Notes: generated by a model from the letters alone, not told the origin. Shown: positions 1-9,450, counted from the first letter of the stretch. The stretch: DNA of 64,000 bases from CAVPMN01 sp963706425 (GCA_963706425.1 CAVPMN010000020.1:248001-312000), one strand, 5' to 3'. A program made the numbers and translations.

Positions 1-576
1 GAGCCCTTCGGACGCGCATCGTCCCTTCACGATGTCGAGCTCCTCAGGAGCGATGTCGATGCCGTAGCGGTGCTTGTCGGATCGCCCGATGGGCATCGAC
101 GGTTGGGAGAGCACGGGTGCCAACAGCCGGTCGTCGGTCGCCATCGCGAGTGCGTAGCCACCGGTGAAGCACATGCCCACCGCACCGACGCCCGGGCCGC
201 CGCACCGAGCATGTTCGTCGGCGGCCAGGGCGCGTAGCCAGGCCACCACCGGTGAAGTGCGACCCGTGGCCAACACCACGAACTCGCGACTCACGCACGC
301 GGGCACGATCGACGACACCATGTAGCTGAGCGCGCCCAGCCGACCGCGTGCCTCGATGCTGGGATCGCGACCTGGCACGCCGAACAGGTGGGGCAGCACC
401 GCCGTGCAGCCGATCGACGCCACCCGCCTGGCGAAGGCGAGCACCTTCGGGGTGATGCCCGGCATCTCCGCGATCACGATGACCGCCGGTCCGGTGCCCT
501 GCCGGAACACCGTGCGGGTCTTGCCCTCGTGGGTGAACGTGGTCCGCTCGAAGTCGTCGAGCGCGTCGTCTGCCAT
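1..576 (-). CDS. Dienelactone hydrolase family protein, C-terminus cut by window edge
   Basis: The reading frame starts at the ATG complementary to 574-576 and stays open to base 1, so 192 codons are visible and the C-terminus lies outside the window. The protein has the alpha/beta-hydrolase layout of dienelactone hydrolases: an early strand ending in EMPGI, then a nucleophile elbow GMCFTGG with Cys136 in the position of the DLH catalytic cysteine. The catalytic Asp and His would lie beyond the edge. The family opens lactone or related ester rings in the cytoplasm, and the real substrate cannot be read from sequence. It lies 20 bp downstream of the flavin monooxygenase on the same strand. Lactone-forming oxidation followed by hydrolysis is a sensible pairing, but this is inference. 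Confidence 0.85.
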   Translation of the reverse strand, partial: MADDALDDFERTTFTHEGKTRTVFRQGTGPAVIVIAEMPGITPKVLAFARRVASIGCTAVLPHLFGVPGRDPSIEARGRLGALSYMVSSIVPACVSREFVVLATGRTSPVVAWLRALAADEHARCGGPGVGAVGMCFTGGYALAMATDDRLLAPVLSQPSMPIGRSDKHRYGIDIAPEELDIVKGRCASEGL

Positions 577-596
577 GGCCCGACCGTAGTGGCGTG

Positions 597-2227
597 TCAG
601 CTCGGCCGACCGAGGGCGAAGCCCTCATAGCCGTTGGCCACCACTTCGTTGCAGCGTTCGACGTAGGGAGCGAAGCCGAGCAACGGCATGAACACCCGTG
701 GCTTGCCGGGCACGTTGGCTCCCAGGTACCACGAGTTGCACGTGGGATAGAGGGTGAGGTCGGCGATCATGTTCACGTGCTCGACCCAGGCATCCTGGGC
801 GGCCTGCGTGGCCTCGATGGTGGTGTAGCCGTTGGCCCGCAGGTGGTCGATGCAGTCGGCGATCCACTCCACGTGCTGCTCGATCGACGGGATCATGTTG
901 GTGAGCACCGACGGGCTGCCCGGCCCGGTGATGGTGAAGAAGTTCGGGAAGCCCACCACGTTGAGACCCAGGTAGGTCGTGGGCCCGGCCTCCCACGCGT
1001 CGCGCAGCGTCTCGCCGTTGCGTCCCTTGATGTCGATGGCCAGCAGCGCACCCGTCATCGCGTCGAAGCCGGTGGCGAAGATGATGGCGTCGAACTCGTA
1101 GTCGACACCGCCGGTGCGCAGACCCGTGGGCGTGATCTCGTCGATCGGCGCATCGCTCACGTCGACCAGGTGCACGTTGGGCCGGTTGAACGTGGCGTAG
1201 TAGCCGGTGTCGACACACATGCGCTTGCAGCCGATGACCGTGGTGGGTGACAGGAGCTCGGCCACCGCGGGGTCGTCGACGATGTCGCGGATCTTGCTGC
1301 GCACGAACTCGGCGGCGAGGTCGTTGGCCTCCTTCGTGAACAGCAGGTCGCCGAAGGCGCCGAGGAACGGCAGCCCGCCCTGGGCCCACCGCTCCTCGAA
1401 CTGCCGCTCACGCTCGTCGGGGTCGGCGGCGAGGGCGAACTCCTCGTTGCCCGGGGTGCGTGAGCCGAAGGCGGTCATGGTCTGGGCGTTGGCGGCGCGC
1501 AGGGCGGCGTAGTCGGCCTTGATGGCCGCCACCTCGTCGGGGTCGAGCGGCCGGTTGTGGGCCGGCACGGCGTAGGTGGCCGTGCGTTGGAACACGGTGA
1601 GGTCGAGCGGCCTGCTCGGCGACGATGGGGATGAGCTGCAACGCCGACGATCCCGTGCCGATCACGCCCACGCGCTTGCCGGTGAAGTCGACGCCCTCGT
1701 GCGGCCAGCGACCGGTGTGGTAGGTGTCGCCCTCGAACGAGTCGATGCCCTTGAAGTCGGGGATGTTCGTCGACGACAGGCACCCCGTGGCCATGATGAG
1801 GAACTGGGCCGTGACGTGATCGCCGACATCGGTGGTGACCGACCAGCGTTGGGTCGACTCGTCGAACACGGCCGACTCGACCCTCGTGTCGAACTGGATG
1901 TCGCGCCGCAGGTCGAACCGGTCGGCCACGTGACTCGCGTACTCGAGGATCTCGGGTTGGGGCGCGTAGCGCTCCGACCACTCCCATTCCTGTTGCAGGT
2001 CGTCGTCGAACTGGTAGGAGTACTCCACGCTCTCGATGTCGCAGCGGGCACCCGGGATAGCGGTTCCAGTACCAGGTGCCGCCGACGTCGCCGCCGGCCT
2101 CGTAGACGCGAGTCGACAGGCCGAGGCCTCGCAGTCGGTGGAGCATGTACATACCGGCAAAGCCGGCTCCGACGACCACCGCGTCGAAGTCGCCGTGCGC
2201 TGCCGGTTCGCTGTTCGCACTGGTCAT
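597..2227 (-). CDS. Flavin-containing Baeyer-Villiger-type monooxygenase (two frame breaks)
   Basis: An FAD- and NADPH-dependent monooxygenase of about 543 residues. The N-terminus MTSANSEP leads to a Rossmann motif GAGFAGMY and then to GGTWYWNRYPG. The Baeyer-Villiger fingerprint is present as FEGDTYHTGRWP, followed by a second Rossmann motif GVIGTGSSALQ. The C-terminal half keeps FATGFDAMTG and ITGPGSPSVL. The frame changes twice, near 2054 (an extra G in a run of Gs) and near 1603 (an extra C). Both joins restore family sequence exactly, so I treat them as sequence errors, though true inactivation is not excluded. Such enzymes insert oxygen next to a ketone or oxidise N/S atoms; the substrate is unknown. 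The gene is followed by a dienelactone hydrolase on the same strand, and a second monooxygenase of this class lies at the right edge of the window. Confidence 0.85.
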
Positions 2228-2415
2228 GGACCACCCCACTGGCCGACGTCGTCGACATCGTCGCGCGCGATCGCCCCCACGACGAACTGATGACCCCTTG
2301 ACCTCGACGCTCGCGCTCCGATAGACGTAACCGCACTCCTCCCCGGTCCCCCAGGCACACGCCTCGGGTGGTCGGCGCCTCGGGCGCCCACATGTGCACG
2401 GACCGAGGAGTCGAG

Positions 2416-3123
2416 ATGAACCTGACCCACACCACCTCTGCCGTCGTCGCCACGGCAGCCTCGCTCTTGGGCGTCGCCCAAGGCGCCCTTCCCGCATCCG
2501 CCACCAGCGTCGTCGACGGGCCGAGCCCGGTCGGCCAGCCGGGCTTCGAGGGCGTCGACGCCTTCACGCCGGCCGGTGGGCGTCCCACCTGCACCGACTC
2601 ACCGCCGCAGCAGTACACGCTGTTCCCGCTGCGCGGCTGCTCGATGTATCCCTACTCCAACCCCAGGTGGGCGAACGAGAGCTGCTTCGGCGACACCGGC
2701 GCCTACCACTGCCGAGAGGTCGCCGGCCATCCCCAGCTCAACCTGGCCCCCAAGGCCAACTGGCTCGTCTACAAGACCGACGTCACCCACTACTCCGGCT
2801 ACACGTCGAAGTGGGGCATGGAGCTCGTGCACCGCGGCGGCTTCCTCTTCGAAGGCTGCGGCACCTGGGTGCACCTCACCCAACCCGACGGCTCCACCAA
2901 CTACACGACCGTGTGCGACTACAAGATGAACATGGACAACACCGGTCCGCGGGTCACCGACGCCGACCCGGGCGGGTGGAACTACTTCTACGAGACGCTG
3001 CGCAACTGGGGCCGCAACACCTACGAGAACGAGTTCAGCTGCGCGGTCACCATCACCGGCACCTGGACGGGTGCCACCGACCCGGTCGACATCGCACCGG
3101 CCTGCGGTGGGGTGTTCCGTTGA
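2416..3123 (+). CDS. Secreted Cys-rich protein of unknown function
   Basis: I chose ATG 2416 because GAGGAG lies just upstream and the next residues form a Sec-type signal (hydrophobic Ala-rich stretch ending near ALPASA). The mature part of about 200 residues has eight cysteines, an even number that fits disulfides in an exported protein, and many Trp, Tyr and Gly residues. It ends in an ACGGVFR tail. I recognise no enzyme motif or named family. The stop overlaps the TTG start of the next gene, so the two are probably translationally coupled. This links an exported protein to an acetyltransferase-carrier fusion and a membrane acyltransferase downstream. It could be a substrate or partner of those enzymes, which is inference. 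Confidence 0.7.
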   Translation: MNLTHTTSAVVATAASLLGVAQGALPASATSVVDGPSPVGQPGFEGVDAFTPAGGRPTCTDSPPQQYTLFPLRGCSMYPYSNPRWANESCFGDTGAYHCREVAGHPQLNLAPKANWLVYKTDVTHYSGYTSKWGMELVHRGGFLFEGCGTWVHLTQPDGSTNYTTVCDYKMNMDNTGPRVTDADPGGWNYFYETLRNWGRNTYENEFSCAVTITGTWTGATDPVDIAPACGGVFR

Positions 3124-3986
3124 CGCCGACCACATCCCTCCACCGCTTCGAGACCGACCGCGTGCGCCTCCGGCCGGTCGAGCTGGCCGACTATCCGTTC
3201 ATCAAGCAGCTCGAGCTCGCACCCGACCGACTGGTCGCGTATCGCCACCGCGGCACCACGCCGGCGCCCGAGGCGTTCGCCCAACGACTCTGGCAGGGCG
3301 TGTTGGCGCAGTTCGTGGTCGAGGCGACAGGCGACCGGGCGCCGCTCGGCCTGGTCGCGGCCTACAGCGCCGACTTCCGCCATGGCAACGCCCAGATCGC
3401 CGTGGTGGCCGATGGCAACGACGACGCCGACGCCGCCCTCGTGATGGAGGCGACCGAGGTGTTCGTCGACTTCCTCTTCGCCACGTTCAACTTCAACAAG
3501 CTCTACGCCTACGTGCTCGAGGTGAACTATCCGAAGTTCTCGCGACTGGTTGGTCCGGTCGTCGCCCTCGAAGGCGTGCTGCGAGGTCACGAGTTCTTCG
3601 AGGGCCAGTGGGTCGACACCCACGTGCTCGCCATCCATCGCGCCACCTGGGCCGATCGACCCCAACGCTGGTCGACCGACGGGCTCGCCGCGTGGCTCGG
3701 AAACGACCCCGTCGACCCCGACGCCTTCGTCGCCGAAGTGGCCGATGTCCTCGACCTCAGCCTGCCCGCCAACGTCGACGCCCTTTCGTTGAAGCTCGTC
3801 GACGACCTTCACCTCGACTCACTCGGACTGCTTCAGCTCATCGATCTGGTCGAGGGCGACTCAGGTGGCGACCTGCCCCCCGAGGCCCTCGCCAGCATCA
3901 CCACGCTCGGCGACGCGTACCATTTCCACACGGTCCTTCGCGAGCGGTTGCCCACCACAGCCCACGAGAGGTCAGGCGGCCGATGA
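3120..3986 (+). CDS. GNAT N-acyltransferase fused to a C-terminal acyl carrier domain
   Basis: The frame starts at TTG 3120, which overlaps the previous stop, giving 288 residues. Residues 8-175 look like a RimJ/RimL-type GNAT domain, beginning TDRVRLRPVELADYP and containing the KLYAYVLEVNYPKFSRLV stretch typical of the acetyl-CoA fold. Residues 200-278 form a small helical carrier-like domain with HLDSLGLLQLIDL. Ser234 sits in the DSL motif that receives 4'-phosphopantetheine in acyl and peptidyl carriers. This joining suggests the GNAT domain uses or delivers an acyl group held on its own carrier, although loading is not shown by sequence. It precedes a membrane protein with an ATGA overlap and lies upstream of an adenylation-carrier-acyltransferase protein. 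A carrier of unrelated use is the main alternative. Confidence 0.75.
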   Translation: MTPTTSLHRFETDRVRLRPVELADYPFIKQLELAPDRLVAYRHRGTTPAPEAFAQRLWQGVLAQFVVEATGDRAPLGLVAAYSADFRHGNAQIAVVADGNDDADAALVMEATEVFVDFLFATFNFNKLYAYVLEVNYPKFSRLVGPVVALEGVLRGHEFFEGQWVDTHVLAIHRATWADRPQRWSTDGLAAWLGNDPVDPDAFVAEVADVLDLSLPANVDALSLKLVDDLHLDSLGLLQLIDLVEGDSGGDLPPEALASITTLGDAYHFHTVLRERLPTTAHERSGGR

Positions 3987-4402
3987 GTGAGGGCGGGGGT
4001 TGGCTGGCCACACCGGGGCGGCGATTGGTCGTCATCGTGGTGGTCGGCGGCGTGCTCGTCGCCGGCCTGGTCGGGTGGTGGGCGGTCTCGTCGAGGGAGC
4101 AGTCCAACCGCATCGAGCAGGTCGAGGCAGCCGTGCGGGTCAGCTGGTCGGACGTCGACGTGGCCGCCCTCGAAGACGCCTACGCCGCCGCCGTGGTCGC
4201 CGGTGGCCCCACCACAGGGCTGCCCGGCCTGCCCGAGATCGACGGCGCGACCCTGCAACGGGCCGAGTTCGGCCCTGGCGACTCGTCGGTGCTGATCACC
4301 CTGCGGGTCGACGGCGGGCTGGCGGCCACCACCTGCCTCGACGTCACCATCGTCACCAACTCACCCGCCAACGACATCGACACCCGTCGCGTCCCCTGCT
4401 GA
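3983..4402 (+). CDS. Small single-pass membrane protein
   Basis: 139 residues, starting at ATG 3983 in an ATGA overlap with the preceding stop. After a short Gly-rich N-terminus there is one strongly hydrophobic helix at about residues 17-37 (VVIVVVGGVLVAGLVGWW). It is followed by a soluble domain that probably faces outside, with an acidic first half and a pair of cysteines near the end (TTCLDV and the final Cys). No family is recognised. The tight coupling to the GNAT-carrier gene and position before the adenylation/acyltransferase gene suggest it works at the membrane with those enzymes, but nothing in the sequence shows how. Confidence 0.75.
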   Translation: MSEGGGWLATPGRRLVVIVVVGGVLVAGLVGWWAVSSREQSNRIEQVEAAVRVSWSDVDVAALEDAYAAAVVAGGPTTGLPGLPEIDGATLQRAEFGPGDSSVLITLRVDGGLAATTCLDVTIVTNSPANDIDTRRVPC

Positions 4403-4511
4403 GAGGTGGCCAGGCCGGGCCCTCGGGTGTCTGCCGACCTTGTTGCTGGCCATAAGGCAGCCCTAACCCCTATTCTCAGGGGGTCCTGCTAGCCGCCGAC
4501 CCACCGAGGAC

Positions 4512-7073
4512 ATGACCCCTCGCGCTGCGCTCCCCGTCGCCCCGACCGGCCTGCCGCCCCTCGACCCGACCGACGCTCCGCCGCGCCCGGCGGCGGTTCC
4601 CTTCGCCCGATCGCTGGCCAGCCACGGCGAACGGGTGGCGCTGATCGACCCCGCCGGCGCGACGCTCACCTACCGCGACCTGAGCGAGCGCGTGGCCGCG
4701 ACGAGCGAGCGGCTCGGGGCCGAGCGCCGCCTCGTGCTCATCGCCGCGGCCAACGAGGTCGAGCCCATCGTCACCTACCTGGCCGCACTCGCGGGTGGCC
4801 ACCCGGTCCTGTTGGTGCCAGCCGGGAACCACCACACGATGGCCAACCTGGTGTCGACCTACGACCCCGACGTCGTCGTCGGTCGCGGCACCGACGTGTG
4901 GGCGTGGGACGAGCGCCGGCCCGGCACGGCGCACGAGCTGCACCCCGACCTCGCCCTGTTGTTGTGCACCTCGGGCTCGACCGGCGCCGCCAAGGTGGTC
5001 CGGCTCTCCCACGACAACGTGCAGAGCAACGCCGCGGCCATCGCGCGCTATCTCCACATCGACCACCACGATCGGGCCGCCACCACCCTCCCGATGGCCT
5101 ACTGCTATGGCCTGTCGGTCATCAACAGCCACCTGCATCGGGGAGCCGGGTTGGTGCTGACGTCGCAGTCGGTGGTCGACCCCTGCTTCTGGGAGGCGTT
5201 CCGCGCCACCGCGCCACCAGCTTCGCCGGCGTGCCCCACACCTTCGATCTCGCTCGACCGCATCGGGTTCGCCGACTTCGAGCTCCCCGATCTGCGCTAC
5301 GTCACCCAGGCCGGGGGCCGACTGGCGCCGGCGCGGGTGCGCGAGTTCGCCGAGCTCGGGCAGCGGCGCGGCTGGGACCTGTTCGTCATGTACGGGCAGT
5401 CAGAGGCCACCGCCCGCATGGCCTACCTCTCCCCGGACGACGCGCTGGCGCGCCCCACGGCCATCGGAAACCCCATCCCGGGTGGCGCGTTCTCGATCGA
5501 GCGGCCAGACGCCGAGGGTGTCGGCGAGCTCGTCTACCGGGGCCCGAACGTGATGCTCGGCTACGCGGAGCAGGCCGGCGACCTGGCACGAGGGCGCACG
5601 ATCACCGAGTTGCGCACCGGCGACCTGGCGAGGCAGGCCCCCGACGGGCTCTACGAGATCGTGGGCCGCACCAGCCGGCTCATCAAGGTGTTCGGCCTCC
5701 GGGTCGACCTCGACCAGGTCGAGCGAGTGCTCGGCAACGTCGGGCTCCGAATCGCCTGCACCGGCCGTGACGGCACGTTGATCGTCGCCGTCGAGCCGGC
5801 GGTCGATCCGCACGACGTCATCGACCTCGTCACCTCCCGCTTCGACCTTCCCGCTCGCTGCGTGGTGATCGAGCAGGTCGAGTCCATCCCTCGGCTGCAC
5901 TCGGGCAAGCCCGACTACCAGGCGATCCTGGCCCTCAGCGCCGAGCCACCGCCGGCCTCCACCGCCGACGACACGAATGAGGCCCACGATCTGCGAGAGG
6001 TGTTCGCGAGGGTGCTCGGCGTCGAGGAGGTCACCGACGACGCCACCTTCGTGACCCTCGGAGGCGACTCGCTCTCCTACGTCGAGGTCTCGATGAAGAT
6101 CGAGGACGCCCTCGGCTACGTGCCCGCCGCCTGGCACGTCACGCCCATCGGCCAGCTGCGTGCCCTCGCCCCCCGTCGATCGACGCTGCATGCGGTGGAG
6201 ACCGGTGTGGTGCTGCGGGCCGTGGCCATCGTGCTGGTCGTCGGATCGCACATGGGGATGTTCGGTCTCTGGGGTGGGGCGCATGTGCTGCTCGCGGTGG
6301 CCGGTTTCAACTTCGCCAGGTTCCGGTTGGCCGCCTCGAACGCCACCGACCACCTACGTGCCGCCCTCGGCAGCGTCGGCCGCATCGCGGTGCCGAGCGT
6401 CCTCTACCTCGGCGCGCTCTACCTCCTCTCCGATCGCTACACCCCGGCCAACGTCCTGCTCGTCAACAACTACCTGGCCGACGGCACGTGGCGTTACTGG
6501 TATTGGTTCATCGAGGCGTTGGTCCACATCCTCGTGGTGATCACGTTGGTGTTCTGCATACCGGCCGTCCGCCGGCTCGAGCACCGACATCCCTTCGGGT
6601 TGGCGTTCGGCACCCTCGTGGCCACCCTCGCGCTCCGCCAGATCTCCATGGGCGATCCGGCCAACCAGATCTATCGCTCGCACGCCGTCGTCTGGTTGTT
6701 CGTCCTCGGGTGGGCCGCCCAGCGGGCCCGCACCGGCTGGCAGCGCCTCGCCGTCTCGGTCGTCGTCGTCGCCGCGGTGCCCGGTTTCTTCGACACGACC
6801 CCACGTGATGCCCTGGTGGTCGCCGGGCTGCTGGCCGTCATCTGGGTACCGCAGCTGCGGGTCCCCTCGTTGGTGAAGCCGATCATCGGCGCGGTCGCAG
6901 GTGCGTCGCTCTACATCTACCTGACCCACTGGCAGGTCTACCCGCCGCTGCTCGAGCACACGCCCCCCGTCGTCGCGCTGATGCTCACCGTCGCCGTGGG
7001 CATCGCCGTGTCGCTGGCCGTCCAGCGCGTCGTCGCCTTGCGGTCGCCGGGGCGTCACCGATCGGGGCACTAG
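4512..7073 (+). CDS. Adenylation domain, carrier domain and membrane acyltransferase in one chain
   Basis: 853 residues with three parts. Residues about 25-465 are an AMP-forming adenylation domain: LLLCTSGSTGAAKVV (P-loop), YGQSEATARM, ELRTGDLA, GRTSRLIKVFGLRVD and SGKPDYQAI with the late catalytic lysine. Residues about 485-555 are a carrier domain with LGGDSLSYVEV, where Ser520 is the phosphopantetheine site. From about 565 to the end there are roughly ten membrane helices beginning RAVAIVLVVGSHMGMF, an acyltransferase-3-like start with its conserved His. The logical reaction is activation of an acyl or amino acid, loading on the carrier, and transfer by the membrane domain, as DltA/DltC/DltB do with separate proteins. 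The substrate is unknown. Within 5211-5252 two indels cancel, hiding the family motif TSFAGVPHTFDL. Start ATG follows GAGGA. Confidence 0.82.
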   Translation: MTPRAALPVAPTGLPPLDPTDAPPRPAAVPFARSLASHGERVALIDPAGATLTYRDLSERVAATSERLGAERRLVLIAAANEVEPIVTYLAALAGGHPVLLVPAGNHHTMANLVSTYDPDVVVGRGTDVWAWDERRPGTAHELHPDLALLLCTSGSTGAAKVVRLSHDNVQSNAAAIARYLHIDHHDRAATTLPMAYCYGLSVINSHLHRGAGLVLTSQSVVDPCFWEAFRATAPPASPACPTPSISLDRIGFADFELPDLRYVTQAGGRLAPARVREFAELGQRRGWDLFVMYGQSEATARMAYLSPDDALARPTAIGNPIPGGAFSIERPDAEGVGELVYRGPNVMLGYAEQAGDLARGRTITELRTGDLARQAPDGLYEIVGRTSRLIKVFGLRVDLDQVERVLGNVGLRIACTGRDGTLIVAVEPAVDPHDVIDLVTSRFDLPARCVVIEQVESIPRLHSGKPDYQAILALSAEPPPASTADDTNEAHDLREVFARVLGVEEVTDDATFVTLGGDSLSYVEVSMKIEDALGYVPAAWHVTPIGQLRALAPRRSTLHAVETGVVLRAVAIVLVVGSHMGMFGLWGGAHVLLAVAGFNFARFRLAASNATDHLRAALGSVGRIAVPSVLYLGALYLLSDRYTPANVLLVNNYLADGTWRYWYWFIEALVHILVVITLVFCIPAVRRLEHRHPFGLAFGTLVATLALRQISMGDPANQIYRSHAVVWLFVLGWAAQRARTGWQRLAVSVVVVAAVPGFFDTTPRDALVVAGLLAVIWVPQLRVPSLVKPIIGAVAGASLYIYLTHWQVYPPLLEHTPPVVALMLTVAVGIAVSLAVQRVVALRSPGRHRSGH

Positions 7074-7102
7074 CAGCGGCCCGGCCCGATATGGTCGGGC
7101 CG

Positions 7103-8854
7103 ATGGACCTGGTCGTACGGGGAGGCACGGTCGTCGATGGCAGCGGGGGGCCGCCCCGTTCGGCCGACGTCGCCGTCGACGACGGCATCATCGTCGAGGT
7201 CGGCCGAGTCAGCGGTAGGGGCCGACGCGAGCTCGATGCCGATGGCCTGCTCGTCACTCCCGGCTTCGTCGACCTCCACACCCACTACGACGGGCAGGCC
7301 ACCTGGGACCCGCTGCTCGCGCCCTCATCGCAGCATGGTGTCACCACCCTCGCGATGGGCAACTGCGGCGTGGGCTTCGCGCCGGCCCGACCCGACCGCC
7401 ACGACTGGCTGATCGGCCTGCTCGAAGGGGTGGAGGACATCCCGGGGACGGCGCTGGCCGAGGGCCTCACCTGGGGGTGGGAGTCGTTTCCGCAGTACCT
7501 CGATGTCCTCGACAGCCAGTCCCGCGCGGTCGACGTCGGCGCCCACGTGCCCCACGCCGCGTTGCGCACCTACGTGATGGGCGACCGGGGCGCCGACCAT
7601 CTCGAGCATCCGACCGATGCCGAGCTGGCCACCATGGCCCGCCTGGTCGCCGAGGGCCTCGCCGCCGGCGCCGTCGGGTTCGCCACGTCCCGCACCGAGA
7701 TCCATCGCACCCGCGACGGCGCCAACATCGGCACGCTGCACGCCGACGAGACCGAGTTGATCGCCATCGCGGCTGCGATGGCCCAACAACGCGCCGGTGT
7801 CGTGCAGCTCATCTCCGACTGCTACCAGACGAGTGACGATGCGTTCGCCGACGCCGAGCTGTCCTTGATCGAGACGATGGCACGGGTCTCGGGGCGTCCG
7901 CTGAGCTTCACCGTGCAACAGGCCTACCACTCACCCGACCGATGGAGGCACCTGTTCGGTCGCATCGACGGCTGGCGCGCCGCAGGACTGGATGTGAAGG
8001 GTCAGGTCGCTCCCCGCCCGATCGGCGTGCTGCTCGGGCTCGAGGCCACCGCCAACCCGTTCCTGTTGTGTCCGGCGTTCGGCGAGGTCGCCGCCCTGCC
8101 CCTCGCGGAGCGAGTGGCCGCTCTCTCCGATCCCGATCGCAAGGAGCGCGTGCTCGCCGAGCACGATGCGCTGATCAGCCAGTTGCCCGACGGCCTGCTC
8201 AAGCAGATCGCCGGCGGATTCGACGTCTTGTTCGAGATGAGCGACCCCGTCGACTACGACGTCGACACCACCCAGTCGGTCGCCGCCGAGGCCCGCCGTC
8301 GCGGCGTCGAGCCCGCGTCGCTGGTCTACGACCTGCTCCTCCAGCGACAAGGCCGCCAGCTGCTCTACCTGCCGTTGTTCAACTTCGCCCACGGCGACTT
8401 CGACGACATCCACGAGATGATCACCTCGCCCGTCGCGTTGTTCGGCTTGTCCGATGCCGGCGCGCACTGTGGCGCGATCTGTGACGCCAGCGCGACCACC
8501 AGCTTCCTCACCGTGTGGGGGCGTGACCGGCGCGACGACCAACGATTGCCGATCGAAACGGTGGTCCACCACCTCACCCGGCGCACAGCCGAGCACATCG
8601 GATGGCTCGATCGGGGCCTCGTCGCCCCCGGCTACCTCGCCGACCTCAACCTGATCGACCTCGAGCAGCTGAGTTGCGCTCCGCCCCGGATCGTCCACGA
8701 CCTGCCGGCCGGCGGCCGCCGCCTCGTGCAGGACGCCCGCGGCTATCGGGCGACCGTGAAGACTGGGACGGTCACCTTCGTCGACGGCGACCCCACCGGC
8801 GAGCTTCCGGGCCGACTGGTTCGAGGAGCCCGGCCCGATCCCGGCCCCGCCTGA
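7103..8854 (+). CDS. N-acyl-D-amino-acid deacylase family amidohydrolase
   Basis: 583 residues from ATG 7103; an in-frame ATG four codons earlier is possible, but family members start at the equivalent of MDLVVRGGTVVDG. The metal-binding TIM-barrel start is clear in GFVDLHTHYDGQ (HxH followed by an Asp), then GVTTLAMGNCGVGFAP. A late catalytic region LFGLSDAGAHCG supplies the Asp and His that close the metal site, and a C-terminal composite beta domain carries PGYLADLNLID. These zinc enzymes remove acyl groups from D-amino acids or hydrolyse related amides or cyclic ureides. The exact substrate is not predictable. It lies 29 bp downstream of the acyltransferase gene on the same strand and may share its transcript. 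Confidence 0.88.
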   Translation: MDLVVRGGTVVDGSGGPPRSADVAVDDGIIVEVGRVSGRGRRELDADGLLVTPGFVDLHTHYDGQATWDPLLAPSSQHGVTTLAMGNCGVGFAPARPDRHDWLIGLLEGVEDIPGTALAEGLTWGWESFPQYLDVLDSQSRAVDVGAHVPHAALRTYVMGDRGADHLEHPTDAELATMARLVAEGLAAGAVGFATSRTEIHRTRDGANIGTLHADETELIAIAAAMAQQRAGVVQLISDCYQTSDDAFADAELSLIETMARVSGRPLSFTVQQAYHSPDRWRHLFGRIDGWRAAGLDVKGQVAPRPIGVLLGLEATANPFLLCPAFGEVAALPLAERVAALSDPDRKERVLAEHDALISQLPDGLLKQIAGGFDVLFEMSDPVDYDVDTTQSVAAEARRRGVEPASLVYDLLLQRQGRQLLYLPLFNFAHGDFDDIHEMITSPVALFGLSDAGAHCGAICDASATTSFLTVWGRDRRDDQRLPIETVVHHLTRRTAEHIGWLDRGLVAPGYLADLNLIDLEQLSCAPPRIVHDLPAGGRRLVQDARGYRATVKTGTVTFVDGDPTGELPGRLVRGARPDPGPA

Positions 8855-8863
8855 CGGGTTCCG

Positions 8864-9407
8864 TCAGTCTCGCCTCGGGAGCTCGAGCGCGAGGTGGTTC
8901 TCCATGATCGCCAGCGTCATGCCCGTCGCGCGCTGAGGACACAGGCTCGGCGCAGATCGCGCACGTCCGCGCCGGCCAGGTCGTGCGACCACCGGGGCTC
9001 GAGCAACTGGCTGAGCGCAGCCACGGCCTGGCGCGCGACATGACGGGGTGGCGGTGAGCACATCCGCGGCAGATGGCCTCCGACGTGAGGTCGAACAGGA
9101 TGGCGGCGGTGGCGTCGCTCTGCTCCACCGCTCCGAGGTCGGGGTGGCGATCGACCCGCAGGAGCAACCTGCCCATCCGGTAGCCGGCCCTCGTAGTGCT
9201 GGCCGTGAGCCGTCCCAGGGCCTCCATCTCGGGCGTGCCGTGGCTCACCTGCTCGAGCCAGCAGAGCACCCAACTGGTGCTCACGTCGACCCCGTCGAAC
9301 CACGACGGCGGTGTGTCGATGGCCTGATCGACCGCATCGAGGTGATTCCAGCCGCGACAGGTGCGCTCGAGGCGCTGAAGGGTACGGGTGGGACGGGTGA
9401 ACATCAT
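8864..9407 (-). pseudogene. Uncharacterised protein gene with two frame breaks
   Basis: A coding stretch starts at ATG 9407 or 9404 with MMFTRPTRTLQRLE and reads well for about 115 residues. It then continues in a second frame (VARQAVAALSQLLEP) from about 9070 and in a third frame (MTLAIMENHLALELPRRD) to a stop at 8864. Total length would be about 180 residues, mostly helical, with no signal peptide, membrane segment or known motif. Either two indel errors or real decay explains this; the rest of the window favours errors. The gene is divergent from the DUF72 gene with only 43 bp between starts, and a short inverted repeat lies in that gap. Confidence 0.5.
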
Positions 9408-9416
9408 CGGTGCCGA

Positions 9417-9442
9417 CCTACCCGGGTGCCCAATGGGGTAGG
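9417..9442. promoter_or_regulatory. Inverted repeat between divergent genes
   Basis: CCTACCC at 9417-9423 is matched by GGGTAGG at 9436-9442 with a 12-base spacer. It fills the short gap between the uncharacterised minus-strand gene and the DUF72 gene, ending nine bases before the GTG start of the latter. It could be an operator. No protein is assigned. Confidence 0.35.
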
Positions 9443-9450
9443 ACAGGCGC

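Noticed and set aside
4430..4511. A possible -10 element TATTCT and ACCCC/GGGGT inverted repeat before the adenylation gene
   Set aside because: The spacing to any -35-like sequence is not acceptable and the repeat is short, so I do not call a promoter or operator there.
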